Notes: generated by a model from the letters alone, not told the origin. 49,564 nt of DNA from CAYXZP01 sp964469485 (GCA_964469485.1 CAYXZP010000008.1:1-49564); one strand, 5' to 3'. Shown: positions 32,226 to 41,660, numbered from the stretch's first letter. Translations and numbers: made by a program.

Positions 32226-33821
32226 TCAGACGAGAACCCCCGGATTCATGACCGAGCCCGGGTCGAGGCTCCCCTTGGCCGCGGTCAGCGCAGCCGCGAA
32301 ACCGTCCGGGCGCTGGTGGTCGTACCAGGGCCTATGGTCACGGCCGACGGCGTGGTGATGGGTGATGGTGCCTCCGGCTGCCAGGACGGCTTCGGCGACG
32401 GCCGCCTTGATCTCGTCCCATTGCGAGAGCTGGCTGCCTGGCCTGCCCGGGGCCAGCACGGAGAAATAGGGGGCCGGACCGTCGGGGTAGACGTGCGTGA
32501 AGCGGCACGAAAGCATGCCGGTGCCGCAGATCCGCTTGATGGCCTCGTGCGCGGTCGAACTGACCGCAGCGTGGAACTCTTCGAAGCGGTCCCAGGTGAT
32601 AGCCGTCTCGAAGGTGTCGCTTATCAGCCCGAGGCGTACCAGCACATCGCGGATATAGGGAGCCTGAAGAAAGGAGCGGCGCCAAGCCCCGGCTGCGCCC
32701 TGCTGCGAGCTGTCCCCTTCGGTCCGTGTGCGCACGGCCTCATCGGGTACCGAACCACCGTGCTCGCGGCAGATCTCGACGGCGCGCTTCATCCAGGCAT
32801 CGAGTTCGTGGTCGGCCGATTCGAAGCCGACGATGAGTATGCTCTCGTTACCTTGTCCGGCACCGCTCGTGAAAGCTTCGTTGGTATCGAGAAGCCGTAG
32901 GTTGGCCGGGGCCAGCCCGGACTGCGAAACGGCGCGCACGGCTGCGACCGCGCGGTCGAACTCGGCAAAGCTCACCGCAGCCGAGGCCCTGAAGCGCGGG
33001 CGGTCCTGAAGCCGCATCCATGCCTCGGTTATTATTCCGAGCGAGCCCTCGGAACCCATGAACATACGGTCGGGGCTCGGTCCCGCGCCCGAGCCGGGCA
33101 GCCGTCGTGATTCGACAAGCCCGCTCGGGGTCACCACGCGAAGAGATTCGACGAAGTCGTCGATGTGCGTGTAGAGCGTGGCGTAGTGGCCGCCCGAGCG
33201 TGTGGCGATCCAACCGCCCAGGGTGGAGAATTCGAAGGACTGCGGAAAGTGGCGAAGCGTGAGCCCGGACGGTCTTAATTGGTCCTCGAGGTCGGGGCCG
33301 AGCGTGCCGGCCCCGATGCGGGCCGCCCGCGAGCTGCCGTCTATCTCGCGTACCCCGCTCAGTCTTGCCAGATCGATGCTCACAACCGGGCGTTCGCCGA
33401 GCCCACGCGCTTCTGTGCCGCCCACCACGCTAGAGCCGCCCCCGTAAGGAATGACGGCCGCGCCCAGGTCGTTGGCCCAGTCGAGAAGGGAACTGACGTC
33501 GTTGTCATCGTTCGGAAAGGCAACCAGGTCGGGTGCCGGGCCGAGATCGCGGTCGAGCGCGCGTACCACATCGCGAAAGGCCTTGCCGTAAGTGTGACCG
33601 GCACGGTCGAAGATCTCCGTCGAGCAGAAAGGGGCCAGCGAGTCAGGGGCCTGGACCCGCGGTTTTCGCAGGTCCAGGTCGTCGAGGCGGGGGACGGGTC
33701 GCGGGCTGCCGATGTCGACGCCCAAACGCTCGGCGAGCGTAGCCGCGATAGCGGTCGCCTGCTCGTCGCTAGGACCTTCGCCCTCCAAGCCCCAGCCCCA
33801 GAACTTACGTCGCTTTTCCAC
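32226..33821 (-). CDS. FAD-linked oxidase, alkyldihydroxyacetonephosphate-synthase-like
   Basis: A 531-residue VAO-type flavoprotein. The FAD domain shows AVIPYGGGSSVVGG, RIGAGTLGPDLEDQL and LGGWIATRSGGHYATLYTHI. The C-terminal His cluster HHHAVGRDHRPWYD (from residue 488) is the hallmark of alkylglycerone-phosphate synthase, the enzyme that makes ether-lipid bonds. Bacterial relatives may act on other 2-hydroxy acids. GTG start at 33821, close to the divergent glycosyltransferase gene. No acyl-DHAP partner gene is adjacent. Confidence 0.92.
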   Translation of the reverse strand: MEKRRKFWGWGLEGEGPSDEQATAIAATLAERLGVDIGSPRPVPRLDDLDLRKPRVQAPDSLAPFCSTEIFDRAGHTYGKAFRDVVRALDRDLGPAPDLVAFPNDDNDVSSLLDWANDLGAAVIPYGGGSSVVGGTEARGLGERPVVSIDLARLSGVREIDGSSRAARIGAGTLGPDLEDQLRPSGLTLRHFPQSFEFSTLGGWIATRSGGHYATLYTHIDDFVESLRVVTPSGLVESRRLPGSGAGPSPDRMFMGSEGSLGIITEAWMRLQDRPRFRASAAVSFAEFDRAVAAVRAVSQSGLAPANLRLLDTNEAFTSGAGQGNESILIVGFESADHELDAWMKRAVEICREHGGSVPDEAVRTRTEGDSSQQGAAGAWRRSFLQAPYIRDVLVRLGLISDTFETAITWDRFEEFHAAVSSTAHEAIKRICGTGMLSCRFTHVYPDGPAPYFSVLAPGRPGSQLSQWDEIKAAVAEAVLAAGGTITHHHAVGRDHRPWYDHQRPDGFAAALTAAKGSLDPGSVMNPGVLV

Positions 33822-33861
33822 CGGGCCTCCTGTTTACACGAGCCGCGGGTATCATCCGAGC

Positions 33862-34887
33862 GTGCCACGCATCAGTGTCCTAATGCCCGTCCGAGACGCC
33901 GAACCCCACCTCGGCGATGCGCTTGGCTCGCTGCTCGCGCAGACCGAAACGGATTTCGAGCTCATTGCCGTCGACGATGGCAGTTGCGACGGCAGCCACC
34001 GCAGACTCGTCGATGCCGCCGGCAAGGACTCACGGGTGCGACTGCTCGAGACCCCCGCCGGCCGTCGCGGCATCGTTGCGGCCCTCAACCTCGGATTGAA
34101 AGCGGCCCGCGCCCGCTTTCTTGCGCGCATGGACGCCGACGATCTGTGCGATGCCGGACGCCTAGCCGTACTGGCCGATGCACTAGAGGCCGAAACGGAT
34201 CTGTTCGCCGTGACCTCGCGGGTGGACGCTTTGACGGATGGTGCGCTCGGGGACGGCATGCGCCGCTATCTCGACTGGCAGAACTCGCTTCTCGAACCCG
34301 AGGAACTGGCCCGGGACCGCTTCGTGGAAAGTCCGTTCGTGCATCCCTCGGTCATGATGCGCGCCGAGGAGCTGCGCCGTCTCGGTGGCTGGCGCGACCC
34401 GGGCTGGGCCGAGGATTGGGACCTGTGGCTGCGCGCGATGGAACAAGGCCTGCGCATCCGGCGTCTGCCGGAGACCCTGTACGGCTGGCGGCTACACTCG
34501 GGGCGCGCCACGCTCAGCGACGAGCGTTATTCGGCGGACAACTTCCTTGCCTGCCGGGCCCATTTCCTGGCCCGCCGGCTCGCGACCGGCGCGCGCACGC
34601 TGTGGATAATGGGCGCTGGGCCGACGGGCAAAGCTCTGGCCAAGGCTCTTGCTCGTGAGGGTTGCACGGTCACCGGATTTGCCGAGGTAGACCCCAAGAA
34701 GATAGGCCGCCTCGTCGACGCCGCCGGCCAGGCCTGGCCGGTCATCGACATGGCAACGCTCTTATTGATGGAACCCAGACCGCTGGCCATTGCCGCGGTG
34801 GGGCAGACCGGTGGCCGCCAGCAGATCCGCGCCGCACTTGTCGCCGAAGGCTGGCTCGAGGGACGAGATTTTGTCGCCGCCGCCTAG
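33862..34887 (+). CDS. GT2 glycosyltransferase fused to a C-terminal Rossmann-like domain
   Basis: A 341-residue protein. Residues 1-240 are a GT-A glycosyltransferase family 2 domain: ISVLMPVRDAEPHLGDALGS, VDDGSCDGS with the nucleotide-binding Asp pair (38-39), and ARMDADD with the metal DxD (91-93). Residues 247-341 start LWIMGAGPTGKALAKAL, a dinucleotide-binding Gly-rich loop, followed by GFAEVDPKKIG and WPVIDM. This resembles the N-terminal domain of PglD/NeuD-like sugar acyltransferases. The fusion is unusual. The start is GTG 33862. Confidence 0.88.
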   Translation: MPRISVLMPVRDAEPHLGDALGSLLAQTETDFELIAVDDGSCDGSHRRLVDAAGKDSRVRLLETPAGRRGIVAALNLGLKAARARFLARMDADDLCDAGRLAVLADALEAETDLFAVTSRVDALTDGALGDGMRRYLDWQNSLLEPEELARDRFVESPFVHPSVMMRAEELRRLGGWRDPGWAEDWDLWLRAMEQGLRIRRLPETLYGWRLHSGRATLSDERYSADNFLACRAHFLARRLATGARTLWIMGAGPTGKALAKALAREGCTVTGFAEVDPKKIGRLVDAAGQAWPVIDMATLLLMEPRPLAIAAVGQTGGRQQIRAALVAEGWLEGRDFVAAA

Positions 34888-35236
34888 GACAGTCACCAAT
34901 ATAACGGTGTTGGCATTGCGCACACTTGCTCTGTTCGGGTAGGCAGCTTCCATGGATGAGACCGCCAGGCGGGAGCTGCTCCGCTATCTTTACAACCTCA
35001 GCCTGGCCATCTGCGCCCGGCTGATCAAGTTCTAACTATGGAAGCGCTCGCCGCTGCCGAGTGGCGCGTGTGGCCGGCCTCCCTGCTTGTTGCCGCAGGC
35101 GCCGGTGGGCCCGGCCACCGTCATGTCGCTGGCCCTGCGTGATGAGGAACGGCGCCGCTTGTCCTAAGCCCATCCTTTAAAGTATGAGTCAGCCGAGTTG
35201 TGGCCCCACCTGGGGCCGCCGGGAGGTAGACCGCCG
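34888..35236. other. Intergenic stretch of about 350 bases
   Basis: Contains no full-length gene. Two short plus-strand frames look like fragments of a small decayed gene (34952-35167, listed separately). A strong Shine-Dalgarno sequence for the acyl-CoA synthetase (GGGAGG at 35221-35226) lies at its end. No clear promoter or terminator was recognised. Confidence 0.5.
34952..35167 (+). pseudogene. Possible small decayed gene (fragmented frames)
   Basis: ATG 34952 opens MDETARRELLRYLYNLSLAI followed by CARLIKF, then TAA. Immediately after, ATG 35038 opens another frame (MEALAAAEWRVWPASLLVAAG). It is then overtaken by the first frame again reading APVGPATVMSLALRDEERR to a stop at 35165-35167. 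Joined with two small frame changes this would be a roughly 70-residue protein. Each piece alone is short, so chance cannot be excluded. Family not recognised. Confidence 0.25.
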
Positions 35237-36892
35237 ATGAGCATGCAGCGAACCCCGCTCCTGATGTCGCGCCTCATGGACCGTGGCGCCTGGGTGGCGC
35301 CCCACGAGGAGATCATCACGCGTACGGCCACTGGCACGCACCGTTACGACTATCAGACCATGCAGGGGCGGGCCGCCCAGCTCGCCAACGCGCTTGCGGC
35401 GCACGGCATCAGAGAAGGCGACCGCGTGGCGAGCTTCATGTGGAACGGCCACCGCCATCTCGAGATGTATCACGCCGTGCCCTCTATGGGGGCGGTGCTT
35501 CACACGCTCAACATCCGGCTGTCCGAGCGCGATCTGAAATACATCATCAACCACGCCGTCGACCGTGTCATCGTGATCGACGCCGACCTGCTGCCGCTGC
35601 TAGAGAAACTCGACGGCGATATGAAGAGCGTCGAACGTTTTGTCGTTTGCGCCGGCGACGAACCCTGGGAGACGAGCCTTGCCGGCGCCATCGACTACGA
35701 AGAGTTCATCGCGTCGCAACCGACCGAACACGCCTGGCCCGAACTCGACGAGAACGCCCCGCTCGGGCTGTGCTACACCAGCGGGACCACGGGCAATCCC
35801 AAGGGCGTGATGTACACGCACCGTTCGACCTATCTGCACACCATGGCCCAGGCCATGACCGATGCCATGTCCATCTCGGCCACAGACTCGCTTTGCGGGA
35901 TAGTTCCGATGTTCCACGCCATGGGATGGGGTTTGCCCTTTACGGCCACCATGCTCGGGGCCAAGCAGGTCTATCCGCACCGATTCATGGATGCGGCCAG
36001 CCTGCTCGACCTGATGCAGGCCGAAGAGGTGACGATCTCGGCCGGGGTACCGACCATTTGGCAGGGCGTGCGCGCGACCATCGAGGCCGAGCCCGAGCGC
36101 TGGAAGCTCGAAAGTCTAGACAGGCTGACCTGCGGTGGTTCTGCGCCGCCGGTGAGCCTCATCAAATGGTACTGGGACCGGCTCGGGGTCGAGATGATCC
36201 AGGGCTGGGGCATGACCGAGACCAACCCGCTCGGGACCATGTCGCGAAAGGTCGCAAAGCGGTCGCAGCGGGGGCTCACCGAAGACGAGCAGTTCGCCAA
36301 CGCGGCCAAGGCCGGGCAGCTCATCGCCGGTCTGGCAATGAAGATCACGGACGAAGAGTTCAACGAGCTTCCCCAGGACGGCGAGGCCGTCGGCGAGCTT
36401 CTGATCCGCGGGCCGTGGGTATGCTCGGAGTACTACAACGACCCGCAGCCGCAGAAGTTCCACGACGGCTGGCTGGTGACCGGTGACGTCGCCAAGATCG
36501 ATCCCGAGCGCTATCTCATAATCGCCGACCGCTCGAAGGATCTGATCAAGAGCGGCGGCGAGTGGATATCCTCGGTCGATCTCGAGAACCACATCATCGG
36601 TCTGCCCGAGGTGACCCAGGCCGCCGTCGTGGCCCAGGCCCATCCCAAGTGGGACGAGCGGCCGGTGGCGCTGGTGGTCCTTGCCGAAGGGGCCGCCCTT
36701 TCCCGCGAGCAGGTCATCGACCATTGCGCGAGCGCCTTCGCGAAGTGGCAGTTGCCCGATGATGTTCTCTTCGAGGACGCCATCCCGCTTACCTCCACCG
36801 GCAAGATCGACAAGAAGGTCATCCGTGCCGAGCTCCAAGCGCGCGGCTACGTCTTGCCCGACCAGAGGGACCAGGCCAAAGCCACGGGATAG
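35237..36892 (+). CDS. Long-chain fatty-acid/acyl-CoA synthetase (AMP-binding)
   Basis: A 551-residue adenylate-forming enzyme that activates a carboxylic acid to its CoA thioester. Core motifs are YTSGTTGNPKGVMYTH (P-loop-like), the QGWGMTETNPLGT motif, TGDVAKIDPERYLIIADRSKD hinge and the C-terminal catalytic Lys in TSTGKIDKKVIR. It resembles medium/long-chain FadD-like enzymes that include DMSP lyase-like ligases. ATG 35237 is supported by GGGAGG 10 bases upstream. It is followed 5 bases later by the molybdopterin oxidoreductase. Confidence 0.94.
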   Translation: MSMQRTPLLMSRLMDRGAWVAPHEEIITRTATGTHRYDYQTMQGRAAQLANALAAHGIREGDRVASFMWNGHRHLEMYHAVPSMGAVLHTLNIRLSERDLKYIINHAVDRVIVIDADLLPLLEKLDGDMKSVERFVVCAGDEPWETSLAGAIDYEEFIASQPTEHAWPELDENAPLGLCYTSGTTGNPKGVMYTHRSTYLHTMAQAMTDAMSISATDSLCGIVPMFHAMGWGLPFTATMLGAKQVYPHRFMDAASLLDLMQAEEVTISAGVPTIWQGVRATIEAEPERWKLESLDRLTCGGSAPPVSLIKWYWDRLGVEMIQGWGMTETNPLGTMSRKVAKRSQRGLTEDEQFANAAKAGQLIAGLAMKITDEEFNELPQDGEAVGELLIRGPWVCSEYYNDPQPQKFHDGWLVTGDVAKIDPERYLIIADRSKDLIKSGGEWISSVDLENHIIGLPEVTQAAVVAQAHPKWDERPVALVVLAEGAALSREQVIDHCASAFAKWQLPDDVLFEDAIPLTSTGKIDKKVIRAELQARGYVLPDQRDQAKATG

Positions 36893-36897
36893 GCCGG

Positions 36898-39081
36898 GTG
36901 GGATCTGCCAGGTTGCGGTCGGCCGGTGGTCTGGCCGCCATCGTATACTCTCTCAAGAAAGCCCGTGAGGCCGGAGGTCTCATGCGGCTCTACAAGCGCA
37001 TGCGCACGCGCAACGCGTGCAAGACCTGCGCGCTCGGAATGGGCGGGCAGCAGGGCGGGATGACCAACGAGGCCGGCCGCTTTCCCGAGGTCTGCAAGAA
37101 GTCCGTCCAGGCGCAGGCCGGCGACATGGCCCCCCCCATCAAGGAAGAGTTTCTGCGGCGCAACGATTTTGCGAGCCTTGCCGCGCTCGGCTCCGAGGGC
37201 TTGGAGCGGCTTGGCCGCATCGGCTTTCCCATGCTGGCCGGCCCCGGCGACGACCGTTTCTCGCGGATCTCCTGGGAGGAAGCGCTCGAACGGGCCGGCG
37301 GCGCCTTTGCCGGCACCCACCCGGACCAGACCTTCTTTTACTCCTCGGGCAGGGCGAGCAACGAGGCGGCCTTTCTCATGCAGCTGGTCGCTCGCGCCTA
37401 CGGCACGAACAACGTCCACAACTGCTCCTTTTACTGTCACTCGGCTTCCTCGGTCGCGCTCGCGGGTGTTTACGGTTCCGGCACCGCCTCGGTCACGCTC
37501 GAAGACCTCGACCGCGCCGACCTTGCTCTGGTGGCCGGCGCGAACCCGGCGAGCAACCATCCCCGTCTTATGAGCAAGCTCGTGGAACTGAGGCGTCGCG
37601 GCGGGCGGGTCATCATCGTCAACCCCTTGCGCGAACTCGGGCTCGAGCGCTTCCGCATACCCTCTGACCTGCGCTCCATGGTGTTCGGCTCGACGGTCTC
37701 CGACCTCTATCTGCAACCTGCGGTCGGAACGGACGTGGCTCTTTTCAAGGCCATCCTCAAGGGGCTGTTCGAACGCGGGGCCTGTGCGCACGACTTCATC
37801 GAATCACACACCGAAGGCTGGCAAGCGTTGCGTGACGACCTCGCGGGCGTGTCCGGGCGCCAACTGTCACGGGCCTGCGGTGTCAGCGAGACCGAGATAA
37901 GCCAGGCGGTCGACATGATCGGCGAGTCCGGGACCGGAATCATGATGTGGGCCATGGGGCTTACCCATCACGAGAACGGAGTGGACAACGTTCATGCGCT
38001 TTCCAATATAGCGCTTGCGCGCGGGTGGCTCGGCAAGAAAGGCGCCGGCCTGCTGCCGATCCGGGGCCATTCGAACGTGCAGGGAGTGGGCTCCTGCGGG
38101 GTGACCCCGAGGCTCAAGGAGGCCTTCGCTGACCGCCTCGAGGAGGCCTACGGTATCGAGATGCCGCGCGGCGACGGGCTCGACACCTATCACTCGATGA
38201 CCGCGGCGGCCGAAGGCCGCATCCACGCGGCCTTCCTGCTCGGGGGGAACCTGTTCGCTAGCAACCCGGACCGGCCCTGGGCCGCCCGCGCCCTCCAATG
38301 CATCGACACGACCGTGTACGTCAGCACCAAGCTCAATGAAGGCCACATCCACGGCCGCGGGCGCACATGCATAGTTCTGCCCGCGCTTGCCCGCGACGAG
38401 GAGTCACAGGCCACGACGCAGGAATCGATGTTCAACTTCGTCCGCCTCTCGGACGGCGGCGCCCCCGCGGCAACAGCTGAGATGCGTTCGGAGGTCGATA
38501 TCATCGCTTCCCTGGCCGAACGTATCCTTGCCCCGGGCCGCTTCGACTGGGCCCGGCTGCGTTCGCACGCCGAGCTGCGCTCGGAGATCGCCCGTGCGGT
38601 TCCGGGATACGCGCCGCTGGCCTCTATCGACGAGAGCAAACGTGAGTTCCAGGTCCAAGGGCGCAGCTTCCATGAACCGGTCTTCGGCACGGCCAGCGGC
38701 CGGGCCAGTTTCTACGTCACGCCTTTGCCTCGCTTCCGGCCCGGTGACGGACAGCTGCGCCTTACCACGGTGCGTTCGGAGGGGCAGTTCAACACGGTCG
38801 TCTACGAGCAGGCCGACCCCTACCGGGGGAACAAGCGTCGTGACGTGGTCATGATGTCGGCCGCCGACGCCGGCCGTCTCGGTGTGCGAGAAGGCCAGGG
38901 TGTGATCGTCGAGGCCGAGGCCGGGCGCATGGCCGTCTCGGTCAGTCTGGCCGACATACGACCGGGCAGCGTGGCCATGTACTACCCCGAGGCCAACCAG
39001 CTCGTGCCGCGCCGCCTCGACCCGCGCTCGGGAACGCCGGCTTTCAAGTCGGTCGCGGTAACCATCCGGGCCGCAGCGTGA
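36898..39081 (+). CDS. FdhF/YdeP-family molybdopterin oxidoreductase
   Basis: A 727-residue cytoplasmic Mo/W-bis-MGD protein of the YdeP group. The N-terminal cluster region keeps Cys41, Cys44 and Cys66 (ACKTCALGMGGQQGGMTNE to VCKKS). The active-site segment NCSFYCHSASS puts Cys180-His181 where formate dehydrogenase H has Sec140-His141, so this is a Cys-type enzyme. The C-terminal molybdopterin-dinucleotide domain (VVMMSAADAGRLGVREGQ) is intact. Start GTG 36898. YdeP homologues are linked to acid tolerance or formate-like redox; substrate unknown. Confidence 0.9.
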   Translation: MGSARLRSAGGLAAIVYSLKKAREAGGLMRLYKRMRTRNACKTCALGMGGQQGGMTNEAGRFPEVCKKSVQAQAGDMAPPIKEEFLRRNDFASLAALGSEGLERLGRIGFPMLAGPGDDRFSRISWEEALERAGGAFAGTHPDQTFFYSSGRASNEAAFLMQLVARAYGTNNVHNCSFYCHSASSVALAGVYGSGTASVTLEDLDRADLALVAGANPASNHPRLMSKLVELRRRGGRVIIVNPLRELGLERFRIPSDLRSMVFGSTVSDLYLQPAVGTDVALFKAILKGLFERGACAHDFIESHTEGWQALRDDLAGVSGRQLSRACGVSETEISQAVDMIGESGTGIMMWAMGLTHHENGVDNVHALSNIALARGWLGKKGAGLLPIRGHSNVQGVGSCGVTPRLKEAFADRLEEAYGIEMPRGDGLDTYHSMTAAAEGRIHAAFLLGGNLFASNPDRPWAARALQCIDTTVYVSTKLNEGHIHGRGRTCIVLPALARDEESQATTQESMFNFVRLSDGGAPAATAEMRSEVDIIASLAERILAPGRFDWARLRSHAELRSEIARAVPGYAPLASIDESKREFQVQGRSFHEPVFGTASGRASFYVTPLPRFRPGDGQLRLTTVRSEGQFNTVVYEQADPYRGNKRRDVVMMSAADAGRLGVREGQGVIVEAEAGRMAVSVSLADIRPGSVAMYYPEANQLVPRRLDPRSGTPAFKSVAVTIRAAA

Positions 39082-40019
39082 TGATGGACGACCATGACGC
39101 ACAGGTTCGGGCCGCCGCCTTCCGATATTTAGAAGAACAAACCTTGATCCATGGGCCGGACGGACTGCCGTGGAAAGTGTTGGCAGGCGGCTTCGACTTT
39201 CAAGGAAAACGGGTGCCGCTCGTCAGCCAGCAGGGCATCTTCAAGCCGGCCATTTTAGACTTGCCGCTCAGCATGAGGACGACGCCACAGGTCGGAAGCA
39301 AGGCGAGACCCTACGATGACGAACTGAGCGAGGATGGCGTTATTCTCTATCGGTACCGCGGCACGGACCCGATGCATCGTGACAATGCCGGTCTGCGCGG
39401 GGCCATGAAGCAGCAGGCGCCGCTCATCTATCTGTACGGACTTGTGCCAGGTTGCTACCTTCCGTTCTGGCCTGCCTTGATCGTCAACGACGAACCAGGC
39501 CGTCTGGCCTTTACCGTCCAAATCGACCACGGCCAGGTTTCGGATGTAATGGGCACGGGAGAAACCGAGAATATCGAATGGCCCGAAGATAGTAGTGTCG
39601 AGCTAAGGCGTGCGTACTATACAGGGGCGGTCAAGCGACGGGTCCACCAACAGGGATTTCGTAAGCGTGTGCTGCGGGCTTACCGTGAACAGTGTTCGGT
39701 GTGCCGGCTCAAACATGCCGAACTTCTGGATGCCGCTCACATTATTCCGGACAACGAAGGCGGGCGCGCGACCGTCAGCAATGGTCTTTCCCTGTGCAAG
39801 CTGCACCACGCGGCTTTCGATAAGAACATTTTAGGGGTCAACCCGGACCTCGTGATCGAGGTTCGCCAGGACATTCTCGAGGAGATAGACGGTCCGATGC
39901 TGCAGCACGGCTTGAAGGGGGCCCATGGCGACAAATTGCAGGTGCCGAGGAAGTCGGAACTGCGGCCGGACCGCAGCTACCTCGAGCAGCGCTACGAACG
40001 ATTTCGTAAGGCAAGCTGA
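39081..40019 (+). CDS. HNH restriction-like endonuclease (COG3440-type)
   Basis: A 312-residue protein. Residues 30-150 form a domain resembling the N-terminal modified-DNA-binding part of HNH restriction enzymes. The C-terminal HNH_2-type nuclease domain has Cys205-x2-Cys208, His220 in DAAHIIPDNEGG, Asn234 and Cys239-x2-His242-His243. Such orphan enzymes often cut modified (methylated or phosphorothioated) DNA. ATG 39081 overlaps the YdeP stop (TGATG). Codon use is visibly less G+C-rich than its neighbours, suggesting recent arrival. No methyltransferase gene is adjacent. Confidence 0.86.
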   Translation: MMDDHDAQVRAAAFRYLEEQTLIHGPDGLPWKVLAGGFDFQGKRVPLVSQQGIFKPAILDLPLSMRTTPQVGSKARPYDDELSEDGVILYRYRGTDPMHRDNAGLRGAMKQQAPLIYLYGLVPGCYLPFWPALIVNDEPGRLAFTVQIDHGQVSDVMGTGETENIEWPEDSSVELRRAYYTGAVKRRVHQQGFRKRVLRAYREQCSVCRLKHAELLDAAHIIPDNEGGRATVSNGLSLCKLHHAAFDKNILGVNPDLVIEVRQDILEEIDGPMLQHGLKGAHGDKLQVPRKSELRPDRSYLEQRYERFRKAS

Positions 40020-40060
40020 GCTCGGGCCGTCCATCGCCGCCTTGCCACGTCCGGTCTACG

Positions 40061-40073
40061 GGGATTTAATCCC
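40061..40073. repeat. 13-bp palindrome just before an acyl-CoA synthetase start
   Basis: GGGATT-T-AATCCC, perfect arms of six around one base, ending 5 bases upstream of ATG 40079 where a Shine-Dalgarno sequence would be expected. It may serve as an operator or a translation-controlling hairpin. Confidence 0.35.
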
Positions 40074-40078
40074 GCGCC

Positions 40079-41635
40079 ATGCCCGACTACGGATTTTGGA
40101 ATTGCGCTAAACGCTCGCCTGAGGCCGTTGTGCTCGTTGAAACCGCCAGTGGTCGCTCGACCACGGCCGCCGAGCTGGCCGAAGATTCATGCCGGCTGGT
40201 CAACGCCCTGCGCGGCCTGGGCCTGGGCCAGGACGATGCCGTTTCGGTCGTGCTGCCGAACTCGCGCGAAATGCTCACCGCGTACCTGGCCGCTTTCCAG
40301 GCCGGCATGTATCTCGTTCCCATCAACCACCATCTCACCGCCCCCGAGATCGCCTACATAGTCCGCGACTCAGGCTCCAAAGTGCTCATCGCCGATGAGA
40401 GCTTTGCCTCAGAGGTCGAGAACGCGGCGGCCGAATGCGGTCTTGACGGCGAGCGCCTGCTGGCCGTCGGCAGCTTGCCGGACTTTAGTTCTTACGAGGA
40501 CCTACTGGCCGGTGCCGCCACAGACGAACCGGACGCCCGCACGGCCGGCCAGGTGATGAACTACACCTCGGGCACGACCGGACAACCAAAGGGCGTGCGC
40601 CGCAAGCTGCCCGGTATCGACCCCGACCAGGCCGGTGCGCTCTACGCGATGTTTCTGTCCATGTTCGGCATCGCGCCCGAGGACGACAACGTCCATCTGT
40701 GCGGGTCCCCGCTTTACCACACGGCCGTGATGATGTTCGCCACCGGCTCCCTGCACTACGGCCACCAGGTCGCTCTCATGGAAAGATGGAAGCCCGAAGA
40801 TTGCCTGCGCGTCATCGAGGAGAGGCGGGTGACCACGAGCCACATGGTTCCCACTCAGCTCCACCGCATGCTCGGTCTGCCCGAAGAGGTCCGCGGCAAG
40901 TACGACATGTCGTCTCTGCGCACGATGATACACGCGGCCGCTCCCTGCCCGGTCGAGATCAAACAGCGAATGATGCAGTGGTGGGGGCCGGTGGTCTACG
41001 AGTACTACGCGGCCAGCGAAGGGGGAGGGACCCTGGTAACGCCCGAGGAATGGCTCGAGCGGCCGGGCACGGTCGGCAAGGCCTGGCCGACCTCGGACAT
41101 CCGGATCATCGACGAGGACAGCGGCCGCGAGTGCGACCCGGACGTGCCGGGGACCGTCTACATGCTACTCGGCAGCAACGACTTCAAGTACCACAACGAC
41201 GACAAGAAGACCGATGACAACCGCCGCGACGGTTACTTCACCGTCGGGGATATCGGCTACCTCGACGAGGCCGGTTACCTGTTCCTGTGCGACCGCAAGG
41301 CCGACATGATCATCTCGGGCGGCGTCAACATATACCCGGCCGAAATCGAGTCGGTCCTTCTCACGCACCCCGCGGTAGCCGATGCCGCCGTCTTCGGGAT
41401 CCCGCACGAAGATTGGGGCGAGGAGGTAAAGGCGGTCGTCCAGCCGGGCGAGGACCAGGAGGCCGGCGAGCCGTTGGTGGAGAACATACTGTCGTTCTGC
41501 GAGCACAAGCTGGCCAAGTACAAACGGCCCCGCACGATAGAGTTCATCGAAGAGATGCCGCGCGACCCCAACGGCAAGCTGTACAAGCGCAAGCTTCGCG
41601 ACCCCTACTGGGAGGACCGGGACCGGGCCATCTAG
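40079..41635 (+). CDS. Acyl-CoA synthetase (AMP-binding, FadD-like)
   Basis: A 518-residue adenylate-forming enzyme. Core motifs YTSGTTGQPKGVRRK, YEYYAASEGGGT, TVGDIGYLDEAGYLFLCDRK and the final DPNGKLYKRKLR with the catalytic Lys are complete. It is of the kind found beside amidohydrolases and P450s in organic-acid and steroid-like catabolic loci. It is followed after 25 bases by the second amidohydrolase, so CoA activation and ring or amide processing may belong together. Confidence 0.94.
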   Translation: MPDYGFWNCAKRSPEAVVLVETASGRSTTAAELAEDSCRLVNALRGLGLGQDDAVSVVLPNSREMLTAYLAAFQAGMYLVPINHHLTAPEIAYIVRDSGSKVLIADESFASEVENAAAECGLDGERLLAVGSLPDFSSYEDLLAGAATDEPDARTAGQVMNYTSGTTGQPKGVRRKLPGIDPDQAGALYAMFLSMFGIAPEDDNVHLCGSPLYHTAVMMFATGSLHYGHQVALMERWKPEDCLRVIEERRVTTSHMVPTQLHRMLGLPEEVRGKYDMSSLRTMIHAAAPCPVEIKQRMMQWWGPVVYEYYAASEGGGTLVTPEEWLERPGTVGKAWPTSDIRIIDEDSGRECDPDVPGTVYMLLGSNDFKYHNDDKKTDDNRRDGYFTVGDIGYLDEAGYLFLCDRKADMIISGGVNIYPAEIESVLLTHPAVADAAVFGIPHEDWGEEVKAVVQPGEDQEAGEPLVENILSFCEHKLAKYKRPRTIEFIEEMPRDPNGKLYKRKLRDPYWEDRDRAI

Positions 41636-41660
41636 CGGGTTCGGTGTCGGAGCAGGCGGC

